Of a stretch of 64,000 nucleotides of DNA, positions 25,370 through 32,792 are shown in pieces. Position 1 is the stretch's first letter; each line of letters opens with the position of its first letter. Origin of the DNA: Nocardiopsis potens DSM 45234 (GTDB taxonomy: Bacteria > Actinomycetota > Actinomycetes > Streptosporangiales > Streptosporangiaceae). The translations under genes and the position numbers were made by a program. The notes below the pieces were generated by a model. It saw only the letters and a program-made list of their open reading frames with translations. It searched no databases and was not told where the DNA came from. Location of the stretch: positions 42,442 through 106,441 of the forward strand of contig NZ_ANBB01000038.1 in assembly GCF_000341105.1 (NCBI RefSeq). Reading direction: 5' to 3'.

Positions 25370-25875
25370 CTATACGCCGACAAGGGGGCGTCCGCCCCAG
25401 CGGATGCCCTTCTCCCCGCGGATTCGGGCACGTTCCCTGCGCTGGGCGGCGAGCACGTCGGGGCGGCGGGCGTTGGCGTTGCGCCAACGCAGGTAGCGGT
25501 GCAGCACCTGGGTCTGCGCGGGATGGCTGCGGTGGTGGGAGTCGGCCAGGGTGAACTGCCGCAGTGGGCCGAAGTGGGCCTCGGACGAAGTCCTCGTCGT
25601 CAGGGGCGAGCAGGCGGGGACGGCCTCCCGCCCACTGAGGGCCCAGGCAGGCCAGGCCGCTCTCGTTGAACTGGTGGATCACCTCTCGCACCGCGCCCTC
25701 GTCGGCGTGGACCAGCCGGGCGATCAACGGGACACGGCTCCCGCCGGCTGAGGCCGGCAGCATCATCGCCCTGCGCTAACGCACCGAGCCGGTGCTGCCC
25801 CGACGCACGATTCGCTGCAGCTTCTGCCCTTCCTGATCGGTCAGTCTGCGCATCCGCACAGGCTCGGCCACCACA
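25370..25875 (-). pseudogene. IS630-family transposase remnant (internal deletion, stop, frameshift)
   Basis: Reading leftward from a GTG near 25875, the N-terminal HTH of IS630 transposases is recognisable: RRLTDQEGQKLQRIVRRGST, then a TAG stop, then MMLPASAGGSRVPLIARLV and GLACLGPQWAGGRPRLL. After DDEDFV the frame changes. The other frame continues as HFGPLRQFTLADSHH and YLRWRNANARRPDVL, ending IRWGGRPLVGV, which is the family's C-terminal tail. The whole DDE catalytic core between them is missing. It is therefore inactive three times over: in-frame stop, deletion and frameshift. Confidence 0.8.
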
Positions 25876-25967
25876 CCTCCCGCAGTCGGAACGGACGTCA
25901 CACCCCATCCAACCGCCGGCCCGGCGAACCTTTGCGGTCACAGCACTAGAGCCTGTCTGACAAATGA

Positions 25968-26857
25968 TCACCTGGCCGCTTCGCGGAGCCAGAGGATCAG
26001 GGAGGCCAGGATGACTCCTGCGCGGTAGCGGTCCGCGAGCTTGTCAAACCTGGTGGCGATTGCACGGAACTGCTTGAGGCGGGCGAAGCATCGTTCGACC
26101 ACGTTGCGGTCGCGGTAGATCTCTGTGTCGAAGGCGGGTGGCCGGCCACCGCGGCGTCCTCGGCGTCGGCGGTTGGCCACCTGGTCACGGCGCTCGGGGA
26201 TCGTGGCGGCGATGCCCCGATGCCGCAGCAGGTGACGGATGGCCCTGCTGGAATGGGCTTTGTCACCCAACACACGGTCCGGTGTCGTGCGCGGCCGGCC
26301 TGTGCTCACCCGCGGGGTGCGGATCCCGTCAAGGACATCGGCGAACGCGGTGGCATCGTGGGCGTTTCCGGGTGTGAGCACGATCGACAGCGGCAGACCC
26401 CGGCCGTCGACGGCGAGGTGGATCTTGGTGGATAGCCCGCCGCGGGACCGGCCGAGGGCCTGGCGCGCCTGTGAGTGGCCCGGATCATCCAGTTCGTCCC
26501 CGGCCGCGTCTCCCTTTTACGGGCGCCCGCGGCGTGTTGGTGGGCCCGGTTGACCGTGGAATCGACGGCGACGGTCCACTCCACCCGGCCCACCGCGTCG
26601 TCACGGACCTGGACGTACTCCAGCAACTTCGCCCACGTGCCGTCGGCCTCCCAGCGGGCGAACCGCTCGCAGACGGTCTGCCACGGCCCGTATCGCTCCG
26701 GCAGGTCGCGCCGAGGAGCCCCGGTCCGCAGTCGCCACAGGACTCCGTTGACCACCTGCCGGTGATCACGCCACGGACGGCCGCGCCCGTCCAACTGCGG
26801 CAACAGGGGCTCAATCTTCTCCCAAGCCGCATCTGTCAATTCATCTCGACCTGCCAC
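25968..26857 (-). CDS. IS5-family transposase in two frames (frameshift-joined)
   Basis: The first frame starts at ATG 26857 (MAGRDELTDAAWEKIEPLLP) and runs through GRPWRDHRQVVNGVLWRLRT to VAVDSTVNRAHQHAAGAR, giving the first catalytic Asp. At CGT AAA AGG (about 26510-26520) the conserved reading moves to the -1 frame (GDELDDPGHSQARQALGRSR). That frame continues to 25968 through VLTPGNAHDATAF, VLGDKAHSSRAI (second Asp) and RDRNVVERCFARLKQFRAIA (Glu). All three DDE residues are present. The A-rich site suggests programmed -1 frameshifting as in several IS5 subgroups, but a simple inactivating indel cannot be excluded. Confidence 0.75.
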
Positions 26858-26894
26858 AAGATCAATTATCAGACCGTCATATAGAGTCCTGCCC

Positions 26895-27524
26895 GTGGCG
26901 AATCATCAGGACGAGACCAGGGCGGCCTACGACGGAGTCGTCGAGCTGTACGCATCGCTGTTCGCAAACCGGCTGGAGGAACAGCCCTTCTCCCGGGCCA
27001 TGATCGGCACCTTCGCCGAACTGGTGCGTGCGACGGGCAACCCGCGGGCAGCCGACGTCGGGTGTGGGCCCGGACATCTGACAGCCATGCTGCACGAACT
27101 GGGCCTGGACGCCTTCGGACTCGACCTCGCCCCCGGCATGATCGACCACGCCCGGCAGGCCCATCCGGCGCTGCGCTTCCAGGAGGCACGGATGGAATCC
27201 CTGCCGATCGAGGACGCCTCGCTCGGCGGCGTGCTGGCCCATTACTCGATGATCCACACCCCTCCGGGAGAACTGCCGGAGCTGCTCGCCGAGCAGGCAC
27301 GCGTCCTGGCGCCGGATGGTCTGCTCCTGGTCTCCTTCTTCGGGACCGACGGACAGGAACCGGTCCGGTTCGACCACAAGGTGGCGCCTGCCTACAGCTG
27401 GCCGACGGATCGCCTCGCTGAACTGCTGGCCGATGCCGGGCTCGTTCCCTTCGCCCGGTTGCTCCACGATCCGGCCTCCGAGCGGGGCTTCCTCGACGCT
27501 CATCTGTTGGCCCGCCGCGCGTAG
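26895..27524 (+). CDS. Class I SAM-dependent methyltransferase (passenger gene)
   Basis: 209 residues from GTG 26895. Motif I AADVGCGPGHLTAML, then GLDLAPGMIDHARQ (acidic end of strand 2), and PIEDASLGGVLAHYSMIHTP followed by ARVLAPDGLLLVSFF give a complete Methyltransf_11/25 fold. No Shine-Dalgarno is visible. TATAGA at 26880-26885 ends nine bases before the GTG, so the message may be nearly leaderless. The gene lies between the IS5 transposase and the outer right inverted repeat, so it travels with the element. The substrate is unknown; resistance or metabolite tailoring are both possible. Confidence 0.85.
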   Translation: MANHQDETRAAYDGVVELYASLFANRLEEQPFSRAMIGTFAELVRATGNPRAADVGCGPGHLTAMLHELGLDAFGLDLAPGMIDHARQAHPALRFQEARMESLPIEDASLGGVLAHYSMIHTPPGELPELLAEQARVLAPDGLLLVSFFGTDGQEPVRFDHKVAPAYSWPTDRLAELLADAGLVPFARLLHDPASERGFLDAHLLARRA

Positions 27525-27618
27525 TTCCTGCCCGGAAATACCTGCCGGACTGCCAGCGCACCTCGGGACTGCCAACTCGGCAGAGGTTCGCTGATCTAGG
27601 TCCTGTCTGGAGTTCGGA

Positions 27619-28125
27619 TCATGAACACGGTGTGATGCTGCGGATCCACAGCATCGCACCGCACAGGTGCAGCCCGGCCTCATGGCTCTGCGGGGTCTCG
27701 TCGAAGCGGAACGCGATGCCGCGCCGGTTCCGGAGCCGGTTGATGCACCGCTCGACCGTGCTGCGCTCGGCATAAAGCGCGGCGTCGCAGGAGACCGGCC
27801 GCCCGCCGGCGCTGCCGCGCCTCTTGCGGCCGGCGGCCTGGTCGTCCTTGTCCGGGATCACCGCCCGGATGCCGCGCCGCCGCAGGTAGCCGCGGTTGCG
27901 CCGGGAGGAGTAGGCCTTGTCCGCGGCCACCGCGCCCGGCCGGGTCCGGGGGCGCCCGAGGGGCCCGCGAACCTTCACCCGCCCCGGGACCGGGACGAAC
28001 TGCGGGCTGTCGCCAGCCTGGCCGGGGGTGAGGACGAAGGAGAGCGGGCGGCAGCGCCGGTCGGCGGACAGATGGATCTTGCTGGTCAACCCGCCCCGGG
28101 AACGCCCCAGCCCTGCGGCTTTCAA
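27619..28125 (-). CDS. Nested IS transposase, second frame (ORF B)
   Basis: 168 residues beginning at TTG 28125. GRSRGGLTSKIHLSAD, VLTPGQAGDSPQFVP, AVAADKAYSSRRNRGYLRRR (second catalytic Asp) and AERSTVERCINRLRNRRGIA (catalytic Glu) form the C-terminal part of a DDE transposase of the IS5 group. It overlaps the stop of ORF A at TTTGAAA, so it is expressed either by -1 frameshifting into a fusion or by coupled re-initiation. It ends only 20 bases inside the left inverted repeat. Confidence 0.85.
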   Translation of the reverse strand: MKAAGLGRSRGGLTSKIHLSADRRCRPLSFVLTPGQAGDSPQFVPVPGRVKVRGPLGRPRTRPGAVAADKAYSSRRNRGYLRRRGIRAVIPDKDDQAAGRKRRGSAGGRPVSCDAALYAERSTVERCINRLRNRRGIAFRFDETPQSHEAGLHLCGAMLWIRSITPCS

Positions 28126-28592
28126 ACGGGCCCTGCGCCGCCGGCGCAGGCGCCGGCGCTCGGCACCGGCCTGTCCGTCTTGGGGCTGTTGTCCCTTCGC
28201 CTCACCCCCTTTTCGGCCTCGGCGGCCGCCTCCAGGGCCGCCGGCTGCTCGGGGGCCAGGGCCATCCCCGCGGCGTGGTGGTGGGCCCGGGCGGTCGCCG
28301 AATCCACGCTGACCAGGCCCAGATCGGCCTGGCCCCGGGCGGCGGCCTGGGCGATCACCGCCTCCATCAGCTGCTGGAAGACGCCCTGCCGCGCCCGGAT
28401 GCGGAAGCGGTCATAGGCGCTCTGCCAGGGCCCGAACTCAGTGGGCAGGTCGCGCCAGGGGGCGCCGGCGCGGAACCGCCACATCACCGCGTTGAAGTGT
28501 TTGCGCAGGTCGGGGACGGTACCGACCGCGGCGATCGGGAGATGGGGCTCGATCAGGGCCCATTGTTCGTCGGTGAGATCGCCTCGTGCCAT
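28122..28592 (-). CDS. Nested IS transposase, first frame (ORF A)
   Basis: 156 residues from ATG 28592. LTDEQWALIEPHLP and MWRFRAGAPWRDLPTEFGPW are the DUF4096-type N-terminal domain of IS5 transposases. LVSVDSATARAHHHAAGMAL supplies the first catalytic Asp. The last 40 residues are basic linker up to the frame switch at 28122-28125. With ORF B the full DDE set is present, so this copy could be active. Confidence 0.85.
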   Translation of the reverse strand: MARGDLTDEQWALIEPHLPIAAVGTVPDLRKHFNAVMWRFRAGAPWRDLPTEFGPWQSAYDRFRIRARQGVFQQLMEAVIAQAAARGQADLGLVSVDSATARAHHHAAGMALAPEQPAALEAAAEAEKGVRRRDNSPKTDRPVPSAGACAGGAGPV

Positions 28593-28692
28593 GGCAGATG
28601 CTCTATCAAGGCCGTCTCCAGGTGCGCAGGCGATCTGCCGAACTGGTGATCCGAACTCCAGACAGGACCTAACGCGAATTGTCAGACAGGCT

Positions 28693-29514
28693 CTAGTCGT
28701 CCCCGTCCTCCTGGTGGTGGTCGAGGTTGACCGTTCCCCGGCGCCAGTAGCCGTCCACTTCGAAGGACTGGTTCTTGACCAGGCCGCGCTCCTTGAACAG
28801 GCGGCGGATCGGCTTGAGCACGCCGGCCTCGCCCGCGGCCCAGGCGAACACGTCGCCTTCGGGGAGCTCCAGTGCCTCCACGGCGCGGAGCAGCAGGTCG
28901 GTCGTGCCGGGCTCGCGGTCCCCCCGGTGCAGCCAGGTGAGCGAGGCGTGCTCCGGCAGGTCGATCTCCTGCTCCTCCTCCGGGCCGGCGACCTCGAGGA
29001 AGGCGTGCACCCGGGCGTCCCTGGGCAGCTCCTCCAGCCACCGGGCGGCGGCGGGCAGCGCGGTCTCGTCCGCGGCGATCAGGTAGTGGCCGAAGCCGGA
29101 GGGGAGGTGCTCGGTCCCGCGCGGCCCCAGGACGCCGAGGCGGTCGCCGGGGCGGGCGCGCATCGCCCAGCGGCCCGCCGGGCCGTGGTCGTGCGCGACG
29201 AAGTCGATGACCAGCCGCCCCGCCTCCGCGTCGTAGGCGCGCACGGTGTAGTCCCGGACGACCGCGCCCGGGTCCCGGAAGTTGACCGGCCGGTCGTTCT
29301 CCACCCGCGGCAGGACGTGCTCGCCGGTCTCCTCGTTCGGGAACCACAGCTTCACGTGGTCGGTGTGGTTGTCGGTGCGGAAGCCCTCCAGGTCGGACCC
29401 GGTGAAGACCACCCGCACCATGCGGGGCGTGATCCGGGCGACCTCGGCGGCCTCCAGGACCCGGGGCCGGAGCGGGTAGATCTCGAGGCGCGTCTCGCGC
29501 ACCGGCTGGGCCAT
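28693..29514 (-). CDS. Siderophore-interacting protein (FAD-dependent ferric reductase, SIP/ViuB family)
   Basis: 273 residues from ATG 29514, with GGGGAG seven bases upstream; GTG 29535 is less likely. FAD-binding domain: VVRDYTVRAYD (RxYTxR) and DFVAHDHGPAGRWAMRARPGD. NAD(P)H-side C-terminal domain: YLIAADETALPAAARWLEEL and DVFAWAAGEAGVLKPIRRLF, ending with DGYWRRGTVN. SIPs reduce ferric siderophores in the cytoplasm to release iron. An IdeR/DtxR-type iron box lies just upstream, so iron repression is likely. The stop codon TAG (28695-28693) coincides with the TA target and first base of the mobile island; the protein is intact. Confidence 0.93.
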   Translation of the reverse strand: MAQPVRETRLEIYPLRPRVLEAAEVARITPRMVRVVFTGSDLEGFRTDNHTDHVKLWFPNEETGEHVLPRVENDRPVNFRDPGAVVRDYTVRAYDAEAGRLVIDFVAHDHGPAGRWAMRARPGDRLGVLGPRGTEHLPSGFGHYLIAADETALPAAARWLEELPRDARVHAFLEVAGPEEEQEIDLPEHASLTWLHRGDREPGTTDLLLRAVEALELPEGDVFAWAAGEAGVLKPIRRLFKERGLVKNQSFEVDGYWRRGTVNLDHHQEDGDD

Positions 29515-29540
29515 CGGTTCACTCCCCGTCGTCACGTCCG

Positions 29541-29559
29541 TTAGGCGAGGCTGACCTTA
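29541..29559 (-). promoter_or_regulatory. IdeR/DtxR-like iron box upstream of the SIP gene
   Basis: TTAGGCGAGGCTGACCTTA matches the 19-bp iron-box consensus TTAGGTTAGGCTAACCTAA at 15 positions by eye. It lies 27 bp upstream of the chosen SIP start, where a repressor would block transcription. Confidence 0.7.
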
Positions 29560-29640
29560 TCACCGGGGCCTCCGCCCGCCGGCTCCCGGGCGCGGCCCCC
29601 AGGAGCCTGCGCGGACGCGCGGACGCGGCGCCCGCACCGG

Positions 29641-30465
29641 TCAGCCGTCCCGGACCGCGATGAGCGCCACGGTGGCGCAGTCCGCGCGGAGGTCTCCCCC
29701 GGCCCCCTCCAGGGCGGCGCCGACCTCCTCCAGCACCCGGGCCGCCCGCTCCGGGGGCAGCCGGGTCAGCGCGCCGGAGGCGGCCAGCCGGTCGAGCCAC
29801 TCCTCCCGGGTGCCGGAGCGCTCCCAGTCGAACCGGAGCCGCTCCACCGGGCCGAACCCGCCGGCGGCCCGGATCCCCTCGGCGGCCGCGTCCAGCGGCG
29901 TCGGGCGGCCGGCGGCCTCTCCGCCGGCGGCCGCGCCGACGTCGAAGGGCGCGTCGGGGGCGATCCGCCGGTAGACGCCGGCGAAGGCCTCCGCGATGCC
30001 GGGCGGGAGGGCGAAGACGTGCCAGAAGAGCGCCAGCGGGCCGCCGGGCCGCAGCACCCGCGCGGCCTTGGCGGCGCCGGCCTCCGGGTCCACCCAGTGC
30101 CAGGCGGTGCCGGCGGCGACCGCGTCGAACCGCCGGCCGGCGGGGTCCCAGTCCTCGAAGGCCGCCGTCTCGACGCCGACGCCGGTGCGGCGGGCGAAGG
30201 CGGCCATCCGCTCGTCGGGCTCGACGCCGAGGACGCGGTGGCCGGCCGCCCGGAACTGGCGGGCCGCGATGCCGGTGCCGCAGCCGACGTCGAGGAGGTC
30301 GGGGCCGGGCGCGGCGGCGGTGATCCGCTCCACCAGGGCGCCGGGGTAGCGGGGCCGGGAGCGGTCGTAGCGGTGGGGGTCGGTGCCGAAGGACTCGGCG
30401 GTCCGCCGGTCCCGGTGGGTCCGGTCCGCGGAGCCGTCCGGCCGCCCCGAAGGTAGAGTGGGCAT
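29641..30465 (-). CDS. Class I SAM-dependent methyltransferase
   Basis: 274 residues from ATG 30465. Motif I LLDVGCGTGIAARQF, VLGVEPDERMAAFAR, FDAVAAGTAWHWVDPEAG and ARVLRPGGPLALFW match the Methyltransf_11/25 group often annotated as trans-aconitate or ubiquinone-like methyltransferases. The N-terminal FGTDPHRYDRSRPRYP segment is typical of this subgroup. It is divergent from a TetR gene. Its own start codon lies inside one of two tandem palindromes, so repression by that TetR protein is very likely. The substrate is unknown. Confidence 0.9.
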   Translation of the reverse strand: MPTLPSGRPDGSADRTHRDRRTAESFGTDPHRYDRSRPRYPGALVERITAAAPGPDLLDVGCGTGIAARQFRAAGHRVLGVEPDERMAAFARRTGVGVETAAFEDWDPAGRRFDAVAAGTAWHWVDPEAGAAKAARVLRPGGPLALFWHVFALPPGIAEAFAGVYRRIAPDAPFDVGAAAGGEAAGRPTPLDAAAEGIRAAGGFGPVERLRFDWERSGTREEWLDRLAASGALTRLPPERAARVLEEVGAALEGAGGDLRADCATVALIAVRDG

Positions 30466-30493
30466 GCGCCCACCTTAGTGGGCACGCGCCCAC
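30458..30493. promoter_or_regulatory. Tandem palindromic TetR operators
   Basis: GTGGGCATGCGCCCAC (30458-30473, perfect) and GTGGGCACGCGCCCAC (30478-30493, one mismatch in the core) share the same arms and are spaced exactly 20 bp centre to centre, two helical turns. The CAT inside the first is the methyltransferase start codon on the minus strand. Confidence 0.8.
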
Positions 30494-30525
30494 TCGACAA
30501 GAACAGGACTCAAGGAGGACGCACC

Positions 30526-31116
30526 GTGCCGACGGGGGTGCACATCCGCGACGTACGCGAGCAGCTGTTCGGCGCCGCCGAGCGCGTCCTGCTCCGGGAC
30601 GGGGCGAACGCGCTGACCAGCAGGGCGGTCACCACGGAGGCCGGCTGCGCCAAGGGCGTGCTGCACCGGCACTTCGCCGACTTCGACGCCTTCCTCGCCG
30701 AGCTCGTGCTCGACCGCACCGGCCGGCTCGGCGCCCAGGCCGACGCCCTGCACCGCTCCGCCGGGACCGGCACCGTCACCGGCAACCTCGCCGGCGCGCT
30801 GACCGAGCTGTTCGGGCCGGTCGCCGTGGCCGTCGTCGCGCTCATCACCTTCCGCGACGGCCTGCGCGCCCGGCTGCGCGACGCCGGTTCGCCCGGCGTC
30901 CCGCTGCTCACCGAGGCCACCGCGATGATCGCCGGCTACCTCGCCGCCGAGCGGGAGCGGGGCCGCGTCGCGCCCGGCGCCGACGTCGACGCCCTCGCCC
31001 CGGCCCTGGTCGGCGCCGGCCACCTGCTGTTCGCCGCCCGGGGCGGTGCCCCGCCCGACGCCGAGGAGGTCCGCAGGACCGTCGCCGCGGTCCTCGCCGG
31101 GGCGCTGCCAGGCTGA
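30526..31116 (+). CDS. TetR-family repressor
   Basis: 196 residues from GTG 30526, preceded by AAGGAGGAC; an ATG-less extension to 30478 would run through the operators. The N-terminal HTH reads AAERVLLRDGANALTSRAVTTEAGCAKGVLHRHFADFDAFLAE (shown in part: AVTTEAGCAKGVLHRHF). The C-terminal ligand domain has no recognisable motif. Divergent from the methyltransferase gene with only 60 bp between starts. The tandem palindromes there indicate autoregulation and control of the methyltransferase. A strong hairpin follows the gene. Confidence 0.9.
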   Translation: MPTGVHIRDVREQLFGAAERVLLRDGANALTSRAVTTEAGCAKGVLHRHFADFDAFLAELVLDRTGRLGAQADALHRSAGTGTVTGNLAGALTELFGPVAVAVVALITFRDGLRARLRDAGSPGVPLLTEATAMIAGYLAAERERGRVAPGADVDALAPALVGAGHLLFAARGGAPPDAEEVRRTVAAVLAGALPG

Positions 31117-31122
31117 GCGGCC

Positions 31123-31165
31123 CCGTCCGGCCCGGCGGGCCGAACGACCGGGCCGGGCCGGACGG
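31123..31165. terminator. Hairpin after the TetR gene
   Basis: Arms CCGTCCGGCCCGGC (31123-31136) and its exact complement (31152-31165) flank a 15-nt loop, 7 bp after the stop. No T-run follows. Confidence 0.65.
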
Positions 31166-31475
31166 CCCCGGCGGCCGGAAGGCGGCGGGCGATCCGGCAC
31201 GCGGCCCGGGGGCGCGCCGCCCGTCCGCTCCCTGCCGGCTCTCCGGCCGGCTCGGGCCGCGGCGCGCCGCGGCCCCGGGTGCCGGCGCCCCCTTCAGCGG
31301 CCGCCGGCGCCTCCGCGTCCTGCGGCAGCGGCGGGGCGGGGCGTTCGGCGGCCTCGGGGAACGGCGGCCGGTCCGGCCCGCTCTCACCGCAGCCGCGGCG
31401 CCCGCGGCCCAGGCCGGCGGATAGCCGCGCGGGGCAGAGCGGGCACCGGAGCCGGTCCCCGCTGCCCGGCGCGGC
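31166..31475. other. Intergenic region without supported gene
   Basis: About 310 bp of extremely GC-rich DNA between the TetR and MFS genes, which end facing each other. Open frames exist only because stops are rare. I see no motif, repeat or RNA beyond the terminator before it. Confidence 0.5.
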
Positions 31476-32792
31476 CTACCGCTCCCCGCCTCCGGCGCCG
31501 GGGCGCAGGCCCTGTTCCGGAAGCGCGCCCGAGCTCGGCCGGTGGGTCTCGTACATGCGCACCGCCACGGCCGCCGCGGACAGCGCGGACACCGCCGCGG
31601 CCGCCCACACCGCGGCGTGCAGCCCCAGCAGGTCGGCGACGATTCCGCCGAGCAGCGCGCCGACGGCATAGCCCAGGTCGCGCCAGACCCGGTAGACGCC
31701 CACCGCCCGGCCGCGCCAGAGCGGGTGGGCGACATCGCCGATCACCGCGAGCAGGGTGGGGTAGACCATCGCGGTGCCCAGTCCCAGCAGCACGGTGCCC
31801 GCCGCCCAGCCGGTGAACCCGGAGGAGGCGGCGATGAGCGCCAGCGCGGCGGCCTGGGCGGCCATGCCCGCGGTGATCAGGTGCTTGCGGCCGAACCGGT
31901 CGGAGAGGGCACCGGTGAACAGCTGCCCCGCCCCCCACACCCCCGGATAGAGGGCGAACAGCAGCCCGATCTGTCCGGTGGTCAGGTCGGCGGTGGCGAA
32001 CAGCAGCGGGAACAGCCCCCAGGAGAGGCCGAAGTTGAGGTTGTTCACCAGCCCGGCCTGGCTCGCCGAGGACAGCGCCGGCTCCCTGAGGCTGGTCTGG
32101 GCCAGGATCTGCCGGTCGGTCAGCTCGGCGTGCAGGCGGCCGCGGCGGCCGCCGGGCGCGTGCCGCCCGGCCTCCAGCAGGGCGTGGTCGCGGGTCTCGT
32201 GCACGAAGGCCCCGGACAGCAGCAGGGCCAGGGCGGTGTAGGCCAGGCCGAGCAGGAAGGGGGCCGGGCGCAGCCCGTAGGCCTCGGCGAGGTGGCCGGC
32301 CAGCAGCGAGGTGAGGGCGACCGCGCCGTACCCGGCGGCTTCGTTCAGCCCCATGGCCAGGCCGCGCTGGGCCGGGCCAACCAGGTCGATCTTCATCACC
32401 ACGGTGGTGGACCAGGTCAGCCCCTGGTTGACGCCGAGGAGCACGTTGGCCGCCACCACCCACTCCCAGCCGGGGGCCAGGATCAGCATCAGTGGAACCG
32501 GGACGGCGAACAGCCAGCCCACCAGGAGGACGGGTCTGCGGCCGTAGCGGTCGGAGAGCGTTCCGGCGAAGTAGTTGGCGATCGCCTTGGTGATCCCGAA
32601 GGCCGCGACGTAGGTGAAGATGAAGGTGTAGCCGGTGAGGCCGAACTCCGATTCGGCCATCAGCGGCAGCACGGTCTGCTGCTGGCCGACCATGCCGCCG
32701 ACCAGGGCGTTGACCGCCACCAGCAGGGTGAACTGCGCGGCGTTCCGGCGCAGGCCCAGGGCGGGCGTGCGGGTCGCGGGGCGGCGGTTCAT
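31476..32792 (-). CDS. MFS transporter of sulfur locus 1
   Basis: 438 residues from ATG 32792, overlapping the stop of the MBL/rhodanese gene by ATGA, so translation is coupled. About 12 helices. MFS loop motifs GTLSDRYGRRPVLL (helix 2-3) and GALSDRFGRKHLI (helix 8-9) are both intact. The substrate is not evident. Co-translation with a persulfide-handling enzyme and proximity of an ArsR-rhodanese regulator suggest transport of a sulfur or metalloid compound. The long antisense and upstream frames over this gene are shadows. Confidence 0.88.
   Translation of the reverse strand: MNRRPATRTPALGLRRNAAQFTLLVAVNALVGGMVGQQQTVLPLMAESEFGLTGYTFIFTYVAAFGITKAIANYFAGTLSDRYGRRPVLLVGWLFAVPVPLMLILAPGWEWVVAANVLLGVNQGLTWSTTVVMKIDLVGPAQRGLAMGLNEAAGYGAVALTSLLAGHLAEAYGLRPAPFLLGLAYTALALLLSGAFVHETRDHALLEAGRHAPGGRRGRLHAELTDRQILAQTSLREPALSSASQAGLVNNLNFGLSWGLFPLLFATADLTTGQIGLLFALYPGVWGAGQLFTGALSDRFGRKHLITAGMAAQAAALALIAASSGFTGWAAGTVLLGLGTAMVYPTLLAVIGDVAHPLWRGRAVGVYRVWRDLGYAVGALLGGIVADLLGLHAAVWAAAAVSALSAAAVAVRMYETHRPSSGALPEQGLRPGAGGGER

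Larger units (their letters stand above)
24297..25946. mobile_element. IS630-type element with passenger gene and degraded transposase
   Basis: Inverted ends GTGCTGTGACCGC-AAGGTTCGC match at 24297-24319 and, in reverse, 25924-25946, differing at one internal base. Each end is flanked by TA (24295-24296, 25947-25948), the target duplication of IS630/Tc1-type elements, here in CTAG. At about 1650 bp it is longer than a usual IS630 (about 1.1 kb). It holds a complete NAD(P)-binding protein gene at the left and an internally deleted transposase at the right. It can no longer move by itself. Confidence 0.8.
27599..28669. mobile_element. Nested IS5-type insertion sequence, intact ends
   Basis: Perfect inverted ends (GGTCCTGTCTGGAGTTCGG at 27599-27617 and its complement at 28651-28669, identity continuing inward to GATC) bound 1071 bp, flanked by TA at 27597-27598 and 28670-28671. 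It lies within the larger IS5-type element, between the passenger methyltransferase and the outer right end, so it inserted last. Confidence 0.85.
25949..28693. mobile_element. IS5-type element with passenger methyltransferase, interrupted by a second IS
   Basis: The outer ends are exact inverted repeats: GAGCCTGTCTGACAA at 25949-25963 and its complement at 28679-28693, each beside TA (25947-25948 and 28694-28695). Inside are a two-frame IS5-type transposase, a degenerate inner copy of the right end (gatcaattatcagac, 26861-26875), a methyltransferase gene and a nested IS (27599-28669). The left TA is shared with the right end of the IS630-type element, so the two elements abut. Confidence 0.75.
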
